A stretch of 64,000 nucleotides of DNA, from positions 124,001 through 188,000 of the forward strand of contig NZ_JNYJ01000004.1 of assembly GCF_000716715.1 (NCBI RefSeq), given 5' to 3'. The position numbers were made by a program, and so were the translations under genes. The first letter of the stretch is position 1; every line of letters starts with the position of its first letter. The notes under the pieces were generated by a model. The model made no database searches. It was not told where the DNA came from and saw only the letters and a program-made list of their open reading frames with translations. Shown here piece by piece: positions 39,224 to 48,335 of this stretch. The stretch comes from Dactylosporangium aurantiacum. Lineage in GTDB: Bacteria > Actinomycetota > Actinomycetes > Mycobacteriales > Micromonosporaceae.

Positions 39224-40261
39224 TCAGGCGGTGACGTGGCGGCGCTGGCGGAGCCAGAGGATCGGGCCGCTCACCAGGTACGCGAGCACCACCGCGACGA
39301 ACGTCAGGCGGAAGTCGACCAGGGCGCCCACCACCGGCAGGGCGAAGAGCCACGGCGGGAGCTTGGCGAGGCGGGCGAGCTTCGCGTAGGGGAAGCTGGA
39401 CACCATCGCCAGGCCCAGGACGGCCACGCCGGCGACGCGCAGGGCCGGGGGCATCTCCGGGGCGATGAGGGTGGCCAGGGCCAGCACCGCCGCGCACATC
39501 GTGGTCGGCACGCCGCAGAAGAAGCGGCCGTCCTTCGGGGAGACGTTGAAGCGGGCCAGGCGGATCGCGGCGCAGGCGGCGACCAGGGCGCAGGCCGGCA
39601 TCAGGACGGCGGCCGGGGCGGAGCCGTTGAGCCACGCGTAGACGACGACCGGGGCGGCCAGGCCGAAGGAGCACATGTCGGCCAGGGAGTCCATCTGCGC
39701 GCCGAACGGGCTGGCGACGCCGAGGCGGCGGGCCAGGAAACCGTCGAGGCCGTCGAAGACGACGCAGGCGATGAGCAGCGTGGCCGCGATCCGCACGTCG
39801 CCGTGGTTGACGGCGACGAAGATCGCGGACAGGCCGAGCAGCAGGCTGCTGATCGTGCAGGCGTTGACGAGGGCGAAGCGGATGCGCCGGGCGAGGGTAC
39901 GCTCGCCGGGCAGCAGCGGGATGCTGAAGCCGGGGGCGTCGTCGGGGGCGGTGGTGACCGGCGGCACGGCCGGGCTGACCGGCGCGACGGCCACGACGTC
40001 TCGTGACAGTCCGTCACGGCGGCGCATACGGAGCCGGGGCAGCCGGACGCGGCCCTGGCGGGTGTCGGTCTCGTCCGGCGCGGGCATGAGCAGCGAGGTG
40101 GCGCCGGCGACGTTGCCGTCACCGCGACGGCCGACCCGCCCGGCGAAGAGCACCTGACGGGCGAGCGAACCGCTGCGTCGCAGCCGCCCTGCCCACTGCC
40201 TGCCACCACCGGGGCGCGGGCTGTCCGTGGTGCGTCGTCGCTGCCAAGGTGCTCTCGGCAC
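39224..40261 (-). CDS. pssA: CDP-diacylglycerol-serine O-phosphatidyltransferase
   Basis: The 345-residue protein transfers serine to CDP-diacylglycerol, giving phosphatidylserine for Psd. The CDP-alcohol phosphatidyltransferase signature is complete: DGLDGFLARRLG (about 168-179), then the spaced G and two aspartates in FGAQMDSLADM. About seven transmembrane helices follow a 110-residue basic cytoplasmic extension. The GTG at 40261 is supported by a GGAGG site five bases upstream, so the extension seems real. It is convergent with psd. The upstream 200 bp are markedly AT-richer than the rest of the window. Confidence 0.95.
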   Translation of the reverse strand: MPRAPWQRRRTTDSPRPGGGRQWAGRLRRSGSLARQVLFAGRVGRRGDGNVAGATSLLMPAPDETDTRQGRVRLPRLRMRRRDGLSRDVVAVAPVSPAVPPVTTAPDDAPGFSIPLLPGERTLARRIRFALVNACTISSLLLGLSAIFVAVNHGDVRIAATLLIACVVFDGLDGFLARRLGVASPFGAQMDSLADMCSFGLAAPVVVYAWLNGSAPAAVLMPACALVAACAAIRLARFNVSPKDGRFFCGVPTTMCAAVLALATLIAPEMPPALRVAGVAVLGLAMVSSFPYAKLARLAKLPPWLFALPVVGALVDFRLTFVAVVLAYLVSGPILWLRQRRHVTA

Positions 40262-40473
40262 TGATCCTCCATGCAGGAACGGGGTTCCTACGGTCGCATT
40301 CCAGGGCGTTTTGCCCCGACTAGTCCGTCTTCGCGAGAGTGCCTCGCGATCTACACCATCGCATATCGTGTCGCGCTTGGCGATGGCTCAGATAGGAACC
40401 AGCCTAGAAACATGCTCTTCCAGGGGTGACACCGGACTACTCAGCGTAGTCCTAAATTTACCTACAATTTATC
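40262..40473. promoter_or_regulatory. AT-rich control region between pssA and the NUDIX gene
   Basis: This 212-bp segment contains tracts such as cctaaatttacctacaattt that are rare in the window. It holds a 7-bp inverted repeat GGACTAC-TCAGC-GTAGTCC (40434-40452), a hairpin CGCGAG-AGTGC-CTCGCG (about 40332-40348), and the GGAGG site of pssA. It likely carries the pssA promoter on the minus strand and the 3' end signals of the NUDIX gene. Confidence 0.5.
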
Positions 40474-41202
40474 TTAACGATGACGATCACTTCCCCGCCG
40501 CGGGAGTGAGGCGGCCCACTGGACGACCTCGGTGACCTGGAGGCCGGACAGCTCCGCCCGGGTGAACCAGGCCGCCGCCGCGGTCGAGCCGCCGGCCGCC
40601 TCGGTCACTGTGGGTGTACCCGGCTCGGGGACCAGGACGCGGTAGAGGGCGCGCACCGCGTGCCAGTTCATCGGGTAGCCCTCGGGGCCGACGACGCCGG
40701 GGTTGCGCCGGTGGGTGACGCCGAGCAGCTCGGTGACCTCGCCGCGCTGGCCGGTCTCCTCGAACAGCTCCCGCAGCAGCGCGTCGGCGGGCTGCTCGCC
40801 GGGGTCGGTGCCGCCGCCCGGCAGGTGCCACTTGCCGGCGCCGGGATAGCCGGTGGCGATCCGGGTGAGCAGGACCCGCTCGTCGGGGTCGGTGACGAAG
40901 CCGTACGCGGCGAACCGCTGCCCGGTCGGCAGACCGTTGGGGTCCGCGCGCTCGGTGAAGTCGCCGACCGCCGCGCCGGGCGCCGGGGCGACCTCGAAGA
41001 TCACCCGGTCCTCGTGCAGGTCGGGCGTGACGACGGCGTGCACGTCCAGCACCGACAGCACGACGACGGACAGGTCCGCCTGCTCGACGAAGTGCCGGAC
41101 CAGCGCGGTCGTGGGGCTCTCGCCGTGGCGGACCGGCCCCCCGATGTCGTCGGTGCCGCCGGGGCGGCGGCCGTAGACGGAGATCATCCGGGATGCGGTC
41201 AT
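40474..41202 (-). CDS. NUDIX hydrolase with a degenerate first NUDIX half
   Basis: The 242-residue protein carries a good NUDIX box in its C-terminal half (GGGTDPGEQPADALLREL then FEETG, about residues 127-150), placed after KWHLPG. The first about 90 residues align with the first NUDIX domain of the neighbouring protein (41207-42142). Its box there has decayed (GGPVRHGESPTTALVR then HFVEQAD). It therefore looks like a double-NUDIX protein whose first active site is lost. NUDIX enzymes hydrolyse nucleoside diphosphates linked to another group; substrate unknown. ATG 41202 follows the upstream NUDIX stop by four bases, so they form one unit, probably together with guaA. Confidence 0.85.
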   Translation of the reverse strand: MTASRMISVYGRRPGGTDDIGGPVRHGESPTTALVRHFVEQADLSVVVLSVLDVHAVVTPDLHEDRVIFEVAPAPGAAVGDFTERADPNGLPTGQRFAAYGFVTDPDERVLLTRIATGYPGAGKWHLPGGGTDPGEQPADALLRELFEETGQRGEVTELLGVTHRRNPGVVGPEGYPMNWHAVRALYRVLVPEPGTPTVTEAAGGSTAAAAWFTRAELSGLQVTEVVQWAASLPRRGSDRHR

Positions 41203-41206
41203 GATC

Positions 41207-42142
41207 TCAGCGTAGGCCTACCCCGCGCAGCGCCTCCTCGGTGACCTCCGTCAATGCCAGTTCGTCGAGCTCGTCGGGGTCGAACCAGCGGGCCTCCGCG
41301 GTCGAGCCGCCGACGTCGTGGATCACGGGGCGGCTGGAGCGGGCCACGTGGACCCGGTAGAACGCGCGGACGCCGTGCCAGTCGATCGGGTACCCCTCCG
41401 GGCCGAGCTGGGCCGCGTCGCGGTGCGAGGCGACGCCGAGCAGCTCGACGATGCGGCCGTCCTGCCCGGTCTCCTCGGCCAGCTCGCGGATCAGGGCGAC
41501 CCCGGGCTGCTCGCCGAAGTCGGTGCCCCCGCCCGGCAGGTGCCAGGAGCCGCCGCCGGGGTACCCCTCGGAGATGCGGGTCAGCAGGACCCGGTTGCGC
41601 CGGTCGGTGCAGACCGCGTACGCCGCGAAGCGCTGGGCGCGGTGCAGCCCGTCCGGGCCGGGCACGGCGTAGAAGGACGGCACCTCGGGCACGCCGTCGG
41701 GGCGCAGGTCGACGGCGGCCTCGCGCAGGCCGAGCGCGTCGGCGGTGAACCGGCGCAGCGGCAGCTGCTCCGCCTCCTCGCGGGTGACCCAGCGGGCCAG
41801 GTCCGTCGGCTGGCCGACCCGGTCGCGCAGCGCGCCGCCGCGCACCGACACCTCGTAGATGAGCCGGTCGGTGTGGATCGTCAGGCCGCGGTCCGGCAGC
41901 GCCCGCATGTCGGCCAGGACGTCGCGCAGGCGGAGCACGGCCACGGACAGGCCGGTCTCCGCGGCGGTCTCCCGCACGACGGTGTCCACCGGGTTCTCAC
42001 CGTGGTCCACGGCGCCGCCGGGCAGCGACCAGACCCCAGGCGTGCCGGACTTCGCCGAGGCCCGGACCAGGAGGAACTCGTCGGAGTCGGCGATGACGCA
42101 GTAGGCCGCGATGCGCCGCAGCGGCTGTAACGCAGGAGTCAC
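41207..42142 (-). CDS. tandem double-NUDIX hydrolase
   Basis: Two NUDIX domains follow each other. The first box (GGAVDHGENPVDTVV, RETAAETG, about residues 38-60) lacks one of the paired glutamates. The second (GGGTDFGEQPGVALIREL, AEETG, near 215) is complete. GTG 42142 is chosen because it gives MTPALQPLRRIAAYCVIAD, the normal beginning of a NUDIX fold. A TTG at 42217 inside the end of guaA would add 25 residues and overlap guaA. The next gene is a paralogue with the same two-domain plan. Location behind guaA suggests nucleotide housecleaning, for instance of damaged guanine nucleotides (inference only). Confidence 0.85.
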   Translation of the reverse strand: MTPALQPLRRIAAYCVIADSDEFLLVRASAKSGTPGVWSLPGGAVDHGENPVDTVVRETAAETGLSVAVLRLRDVLADMRALPDRGLTIHTDRLIYEVSVRGGALRDRVGQPTDLARWVTREEAEQLPLRRFTADALGLREAAVDLRPDGVPEVPSFYAVPGPDGLHRAQRFAAYAVCTDRRNRVLLTRISEGYPGGGSWHLPGGGTDFGEQPGVALIRELAEETGQDGRIVELLGVASHRDAAQLGPEGYPIDWHGVRAFYRVHVARSSRPVIHDVGGSTAEARWFDPDELDELALTEVTEEALRGVGLR

Positions 42143-42203
42143 GTCGATAAATTGTCCGGCAATTCCGGCCGGTGGCAAGGGCGACGCCCCCGTGAAGGGT
42201 GAT

Positions 42204-43757
<1,554 letters not shown>

Positions 43758-43795
43758 GCCCCGAGCCTAGTCGGCGCCCCGACGTGACCTGCGCC

Positions 43796-45478
43796 TCAGG
43801 GCGCCTCCTCGCGCGTTCGCGGCGGGGGTACGGGGGTGAGCCGCAGCGCGGCGGGTGCGCCGGCCGGCACCGCGGGGTTGACCGGTGGCACCGGGGCCAC
43901 CGGCTGGTAGGCGGCGCCGAGCGGCGGGCGCGGGTCGGGCTCGCCGAGGTTGGGCCACATGGACATGGCCCGCTCCGCCTGGGCGGTGATGGTCAGCGAC
44001 GGGTTGACGCCCAGGTTGGCGCTCACCGCCGCGCCGTCCACGACGTGCAGGCCGGGGTGGCCGTAGACGCGGTGGTACGGGTCCACGACCCCGCGCTCCG
44101 GCGAGTCGGCGATCGGCGCGCCGCCCAGGATGTGGGCGGTGATCGGGATGTTGAAGACCTCCGACCAGCTGCCGCCGGGCATCCCGCCGATCTCCTCGGC
44201 GAGCAGGCGGACGGCCTGGTTGCCGGCCGGGATCCAGGTCGGGTTCGGCTCGCCGTGCCCCTGCGACGTGGTGAGCTTGCGCCGGCCGGTCCAGCCGCGG
44301 CGCAGCCGGACGTTGAGGGAGTTGTCCAGCGACTGCATGACCAGCGCGATCACCGTCTTGTGCGACCAGCGCCGCACCGACAGCACCCGGGTGTGCTTGA
44401 TCGGGTGCCGGAAGAACGCGCCGAACCAGCGCAGCGGCCGCCACGGGCCGCCGTCGGTGAGCACCGTCTGCAGCAGGCCCATGGCGTTGGAGCCGGGGCC
44501 GTAGCGGACCGGCTCGATGTGGGTGTGCGCGTCGGGGTGGAACGAGCTGGTGATCGCCACGCCGTCGGTGAAGTCGACGTCCTTGCGTAGCGAGCGGGCG
44601 CCGACGACCGACTCGGAGTTGGTGCGGGTGAGCGTGCCGACCTTCGCCGACAGGCCGGGCAGGTGCCCGTCGGCGCGCATGCGCAGCAGCAGGTTCTGGG
44701 TGCCGAGCGCACCGGCGGCGAACACGACCTGGGCGGCGTGGAACGTGCGGCGGTCCCGCCGGCGGCCCGTGCCGCGGGTGTCGACGCGGTAGCCGCCGTC
44801 CTCCGGTCGTACCGACACCACCGTGGTCAGCTGGTGCACCTCGGCGCCGAGCCGCTCGGCCAGGTGCAGGTAGTTCTTGACCAGGGTGTTCTTCGCGCCG
44901 ACCCGGCAGCCGGTCATGCACGCGCCGCAGTGCTCGCAGCCGTGCCGCAGCGGTCCGGCGCCGCCGAAGTACGGGTCGACGCCGGGCCGGCCGAAGTAGA
45001 CGCCGACGGGGGTCTGGTGGAACGTGTCGCCGACGCCCATCTTCTCCGCGACGGCCTTGACCGCCACGTCGGCGCGGGTCATGCGGTGGTAGACGCTGAC
45101 GCCGAGCATGCGTTCGGCCTGGTCGTAGAAGGGGGCCAGCTCGGCGCGCCAGTCGGTGATGCCGCGCCACTGCGGGTCGTCGTAGAACTGCTCGAGCGGC
45201 CGGTAGAGGGTGTTGGCGTAGATCAGCGACCCGCCGCCGACGCCGGAGCCGGACAGCACCAGCACGTTGCGCAGCAGGGTCAGCCGCTGGATGCCGAAGC
45301 AGCGCAGGGCGGGGGCCCACAGGAAGCGCCTGGCGTCCCACGACGTCTTGGGGAACTCGTCGTCGGCGAAGCGCCGGCCGGCCTCCAGGACCGCGACCGA
45401 GTAGCCCTTCTCGGCCAGGCGGAGCGCGGTCACGCTGCCGCCGAAGCCCGAACCGATGACCACCACGTCATATCGCAC
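43796..45478 (-). CDS. GMC-family FAD oxidoreductase (cholesterol-oxidase-like)
   Basis: The 560-residue protein begins with the FAD-binding loop VVVIGSGFGGSVTALRLAEKG. It shows LSGSGVGGGSLIYANTLYRP (about 75-94), a four-cysteine-like patch CEHCGACMTGC near 185, and the C-terminal GMC_oxred region with HILGGAPIAD and LHVVDGAAVSANLGVNPSLT. This matches the ChoD-like group, which in M. tuberculosis (Rv3409c) lies beside guaB3 and guaB2. No signal peptide is present. The substrate, a sterol or other alcohol, is unproven. GTG 45478 is the only start that keeps the FAD loop at the N-terminus. It follows guaA in the opposite-facing order described for mycobacteria. Confidence 0.9.
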   Translation of the reverse strand: MRYDVVVIGSGFGGSVTALRLAEKGYSVAVLEAGRRFADDEFPKTSWDARRFLWAPALRCFGIQRLTLLRNVLVLSGSGVGGGSLIYANTLYRPLEQFYDDPQWRGITDWRAELAPFYDQAERMLGVSVYHRMTRADVAVKAVAEKMGVGDTFHQTPVGVYFGRPGVDPYFGGAGPLRHGCEHCGACMTGCRVGAKNTLVKNYLHLAERLGAEVHQLTTVVSVRPEDGGYRVDTRGTGRRRDRRTFHAAQVVFAAGALGTQNLLLRMRADGHLPGLSAKVGTLTRTNSESVVGARSLRKDVDFTDGVAITSSFHPDAHTHIEPVRYGPGSNAMGLLQTVLTDGGPWRPLRWFGAFFRHPIKHTRVLSVRRWSHKTVIALVMQSLDNSLNVRLRRGWTGRRKLTTSQGHGEPNPTWIPAGNQAVRLLAEEIGGMPGGSWSEVFNIPITAHILGGAPIADSPERGVVDPYHRVYGHPGLHVVDGAAVSANLGVNPSLTITAQAERAMSMWPNLGEPDPRPPLGAAYQPVAPVPPVNPAVPAGAPAALRLTPVPPPRTREEAP

Positions 45479-45504
45479 GCCTCATGGTGACTCACCGGTA
45501 AGTT

Positions 45505-45521
45505 ACTGGGAAGTACCCAGT
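45505..45521. promoter_or_regulatory. palindrome in the divergent promoter region of the GMC oxidoreductase
   Basis: ACTGGG-aagta-CCCAGT is a perfect 6-bp dyad, 27 bases upstream of the GTG 45478 on the minus strand. It fits an operator for a dimeric repressor, but no regulator gene is adjacent. Confidence 0.4.
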
Positions 45522-45594
45522 TCGTATCGGCGGGCGTCAGTCCGCGCGGAGCGCCTCCCCGGACACCGGTCGCGGGTACGGCACACTGAGGCGC

Positions 45595-46869
45595 ATGGCG
45601 AGACTTCCCGGCGGCCTGCCCGCCTGGCGTGGTCGCCGGCTGCTGCGCGGTGCCGGCCCGGCCCGCGCCGGCGGCCCGGGTCCCGCCACCGTGAGCGCCG
45701 CCCGGCACGCGGCCCTGCACTCCCTGGTCATCGAGGCGGCCAAGTACGCCGACGCGCCACCGCCCGCGGCGGTCGCACTCACCGGCGCCGGCACCGTCCA
45801 GTACACCGGCGGCGTGCTGCGCGTCGGCCTGCCGCTGGTGTGGGGGCTGCCCGCCGACCACCTGCGCATCGTGCTGGCGCACGAGCTGGCGCTGCCGGAC
45901 ACCCGCCACGTGGACCTGGTCCGTGGCCTGCTCGCCGCCCGGACGGCGGCCGACGCCGGGCCGCCGGGGACCGCGCGGGAGGCGGCCGGCGCGAAACTGC
46001 TGGCGGCGACCGAGCCGCTGCACGTGACGGTCGAGCAGGTCCGTGACGCCGCCGCGATCGCCGCGGGCGGCGGCGGGCTGTCCGGCGTGGAGGACGCCGC
46101 CGCGGCGCTGCTGCGGGCGGCCACGATCGACACGGCGTTCGCCGCGTTCGCCGAGGCCGAGGGCCGCCACCTGATCACCGCCACGGGGGACGGCGACGGC
46201 GCCGGGCCCGGCGGCGGCACCGTCCCGGTGCGGATCGCGGACCTGCACGCGGGCTGGCGGCTGCGGCTGGCCCGCTGGGGCGCGCCCGCGGTGCACGGCG
46301 ACGCGCTGCTCGACGAGGTGCCGCGGCGGCACCCCGGGCTCGCCGCCGAGCTGCGGGCCCTGGGCGGGGTGCCGAAGCCCGGCCTGGCCGCCGACGCGGT
46401 GTCCCTCGACGACCTGACCGCCGAGGAGGAGCAGGCCCTCGCGGCCGAGGTCATCGCCGGCGACGGCGCCTGGACCCGCTTCGGCGAGCTGCCCACCGAG
46501 GTGTACGCCCATGAGGTCGAGCGGCAGGCCCGCGAGTACGTCGAGGCGGTGCGCACGGTCCTCGGCCGCGACCCCGACGACCGCGACGAGCTCGCCGGCA
46601 CGCTGCTGCGCCGCCCGGTCGACGTCGAGCGGGCCCGCCGCGGCGAGCCGGCCGGCGGCGGCGAGGATCAGCCCCCGCCGCCGTGGATGGGTGTCGTGCT
46701 GCTGTCGGTGCTGGTCGAGTACACCCTGCTGCGCAAGGACTGGCGGCGCGAGCACCCGCTGGTCGCCCGCCGCCTGGTCGCGCCCGACGGCGAGGTGCTC
46801 GACCTCAACGGCCTCTACCAGCGCCCCGACGAGCTGCGCCGGCTGCTCGCCGGCGGCCCTACAGACTGA
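45595..46869 (+). CDS. M48-like protein lacking the HEXXH motif
   Basis: The 424-residue protein has a Gly/Arg-rich N-terminus and a fold resembling the start of M48/M56 metallopeptidases: VSAARHAALHSLVIEAAKYA and LRIVLAHELALPDTRHVD (about 99-116). In active enzymes this position is HELxH. Here it reads HELAL, so the second zinc ligand is missing. The rest (about 130-424) is Ala/Glu-rich with no recognised domain and one hydrophobic stretch near 362-376 (WMGVVLLSVLVEYTLLR). ATG 45595 is the only reasonable start. Function unknown. Its last codons overlap the convergent lipoprotein gene by 11 bases. Confidence 0.6.
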   Translation: MARLPGGLPAWRGRRLLRGAGPARAGGPGPATVSAARHAALHSLVIEAAKYADAPPPAAVALTGAGTVQYTGGVLRVGLPLVWGLPADHLRIVLAHELALPDTRHVDLVRGLLAARTAADAGPPGTAREAAGAKLLAATEPLHVTVEQVRDAAAIAAGGGGLSGVEDAAAALLRAATIDTAFAAFAEAEGRHLITATGDGDGAGPGGGTVPVRIADLHAGWRLRLARWGAPAVHGDALLDEVPRRHPGLAAELRALGGVPKPGLAADAVSLDDLTAEEEQALAAEVIAGDGAWTRFGELPTEVYAHEVERQAREYVEAVRTVLGRDPDDRDELAGTLLRRPVDVERARRGEPAGGGEDQPPPPWMGVVLLSVLVEYTLLRKDWRREHPLVARRLVAPDGEVLDLNGLYQRPDELRRLLAGGPTD

Positions 46870-48121
46870 GCGTCGGCGTCGCGGCCAGCTCGACCGGGTG
46901 GATCACCTGGTACCCGTTGGGCACGTGCTGCTCCACGACGCCCGCGGCGAGCTGGTTGTAGCCGCCGCCGTCGAACCGGATCCCGTTCCACGGCATGACG
47001 ATCTGGGTCGCCGGCAGCGACAGCTGCTGCACCGCGTTGCGGATCACCGGCGCGGTCAGCTCGGTGACCGAGTTCATCGCCAGGGCCAGCAGCATCGTCG
47101 CGGTGAACGCGGCCGCCGCCACGTCGGTCATCTTGGTCTTGAACGCCTGCTCGAACATGCCGCCGACGATCCTGGCGACCGGGTTGCGCCCGGCGAACTC
47201 GCCGGACCAGCCGCTGGCCCGCAGGACCTGGTTGTTGCCCTTGATCGCGTCGAGCGCGCCGACGCCGGGGCCGAGCGCGACGACCGGCGCCTTGCCCTTG
47301 AGCCGGCCGGCGAGCTCCGCGGCCGCGGCGGCCTCCTGCGGGTTGGTCACGACCGCGAGGACGGCGTCGCCCTTCTCGACGAAGCCGCTGTCGCCGGCGC
47401 CGTCGGCGGCCAGGGTGATCTGCTCCTTGGCGCCGCCGGTCTCGTACCCGGCGGCGCGGCCGAGGTCCTCGATCGAGGCCCGCACGCTGCCGATCTCGTC
47501 GCCGGTCGCGCCGCTGGCCTTGCCCGACGCGGTGATGATCCGGCGGATCTGGTTCTCCGTGCCGCGCTGCCGGTAGAGCAGCGCGAGCGCGGTGGAGACC
47601 ATCTGCCGGTCGCTCGGCTGGATCCGGAAGTGCGCCGACCGGTTGAGCTCGACGAACGTGTCGGCGGTGCTCAGCGCGTCGACCAGGGCCACGCCGATGG
47701 TGTCGGTCTCCCGGCCGGCGGGCGCGGCGACGTCGAGGGTGTCGGCGAGGACCAGCCCGACGGCGCCCTCGGCGACGAGGCGCGAGGCCTCCTTCTCGAC
47801 CTTCTCCGGCGCGCTGTCGGTGTTGCCGACGGCGAGGTTGAGCTTCGCGCCGTTGCGCAGCCCGGCGCCCGCGCTCAGCGGCAGGTTGATCAGCAGATCC
47901 TTGACGTCGTTGTTGACCATCTCGACGGCGAGCTTGGCGCCGAGCTGCGCCTGCTGGCCGATCGCGGCGTTGGGGCCGGTCGTGGAGACGAGCAGCCCGA
48001 CGGTGAGCGTCGCCGGGACCTTCGGCGCCGGGTTGCCCTTGCTCGTGCAGGCGGTCAGGAGGAGCAGCGCCGCGACCACGGCGGACACCGCCACAGCGGG
48101 CCGGCGGCCTAGGGTGGGCAC
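46859..48121 (-). CDS. periplasmic-binding-protein-like lipoprotein (branched-chain amino acid type)
   Basis: A lipoprotein signal (VSAVVAALLLLTAC, lipobox LTAC) precedes a Leu/Ile/Val-binding-protein fold: ATLTVGLLVSTTGPNAAIGQQA near 37, a second lobe with GLVLADTLD, and a C-terminal part with VAAAAFTATMLLALAM. Such proteins usually deliver ligands to ABC transporters. No permease or ATPase gene is adjacent, so it may instead act as a ligand sensor or partner for the divergent cvnA sensor (inference). It begins at GTG 48121, 215 bp from cvnA, and shares the intergenic promoter region. Confidence 0.85.
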   Translation of the reverse strand: MPTLGRRPAVAVSAVVAALLLLTACTSKGNPAPKVPATLTVGLLVSTTGPNAAIGQQAQLGAKLAVEMVNNDVKDLLINLPLSAGAGLRNGAKLNLAVGNTDSAPEKVEKEASRLVAEGAVGLVLADTLDVAAPAGRETDTIGVALVDALSTADTFVELNRSAHFRIQPSDRQMVSTALALLYRQRGTENQIRRIITASGKASGATGDEIGSVRASIEDLGRAAGYETGGAKEQITLAADGAGDSGFVEKGDAVLAVVTNPQEAAAAAELAGRLKGKAPVVALGPGVGALDAIKGNNQVLRASGWSGEFAGRNPVARIVGGMFEQAFKTKMTDVAAAAFTATMLLALAMNSVTELTAPVIRNAVQQLSLPATQIVMPWNGIRFDGGGYNQLAAGVVEQHVPNGYQVIHPVELAATPTLSL

Positions 48122-48335
48122 GGCAGTGGACTCCTCGGGACGCGCGGCAGGTCGGACGGCCGTATCCTTCCTGTCTGGTCGATGCGTTTCAACCCCCGTC
48201 TCAGCCTCAAGGGTCGTGCTTCAGCTAATGTGACCTGCACCACAATGCCGTGGTTGGACAGATGTCACAACCCTGGTTTGATAAGGCTCGCACGCTGCTG
48301 AGGCGGCGCGATGACGCATGCGAAAGGTGTGAGGG

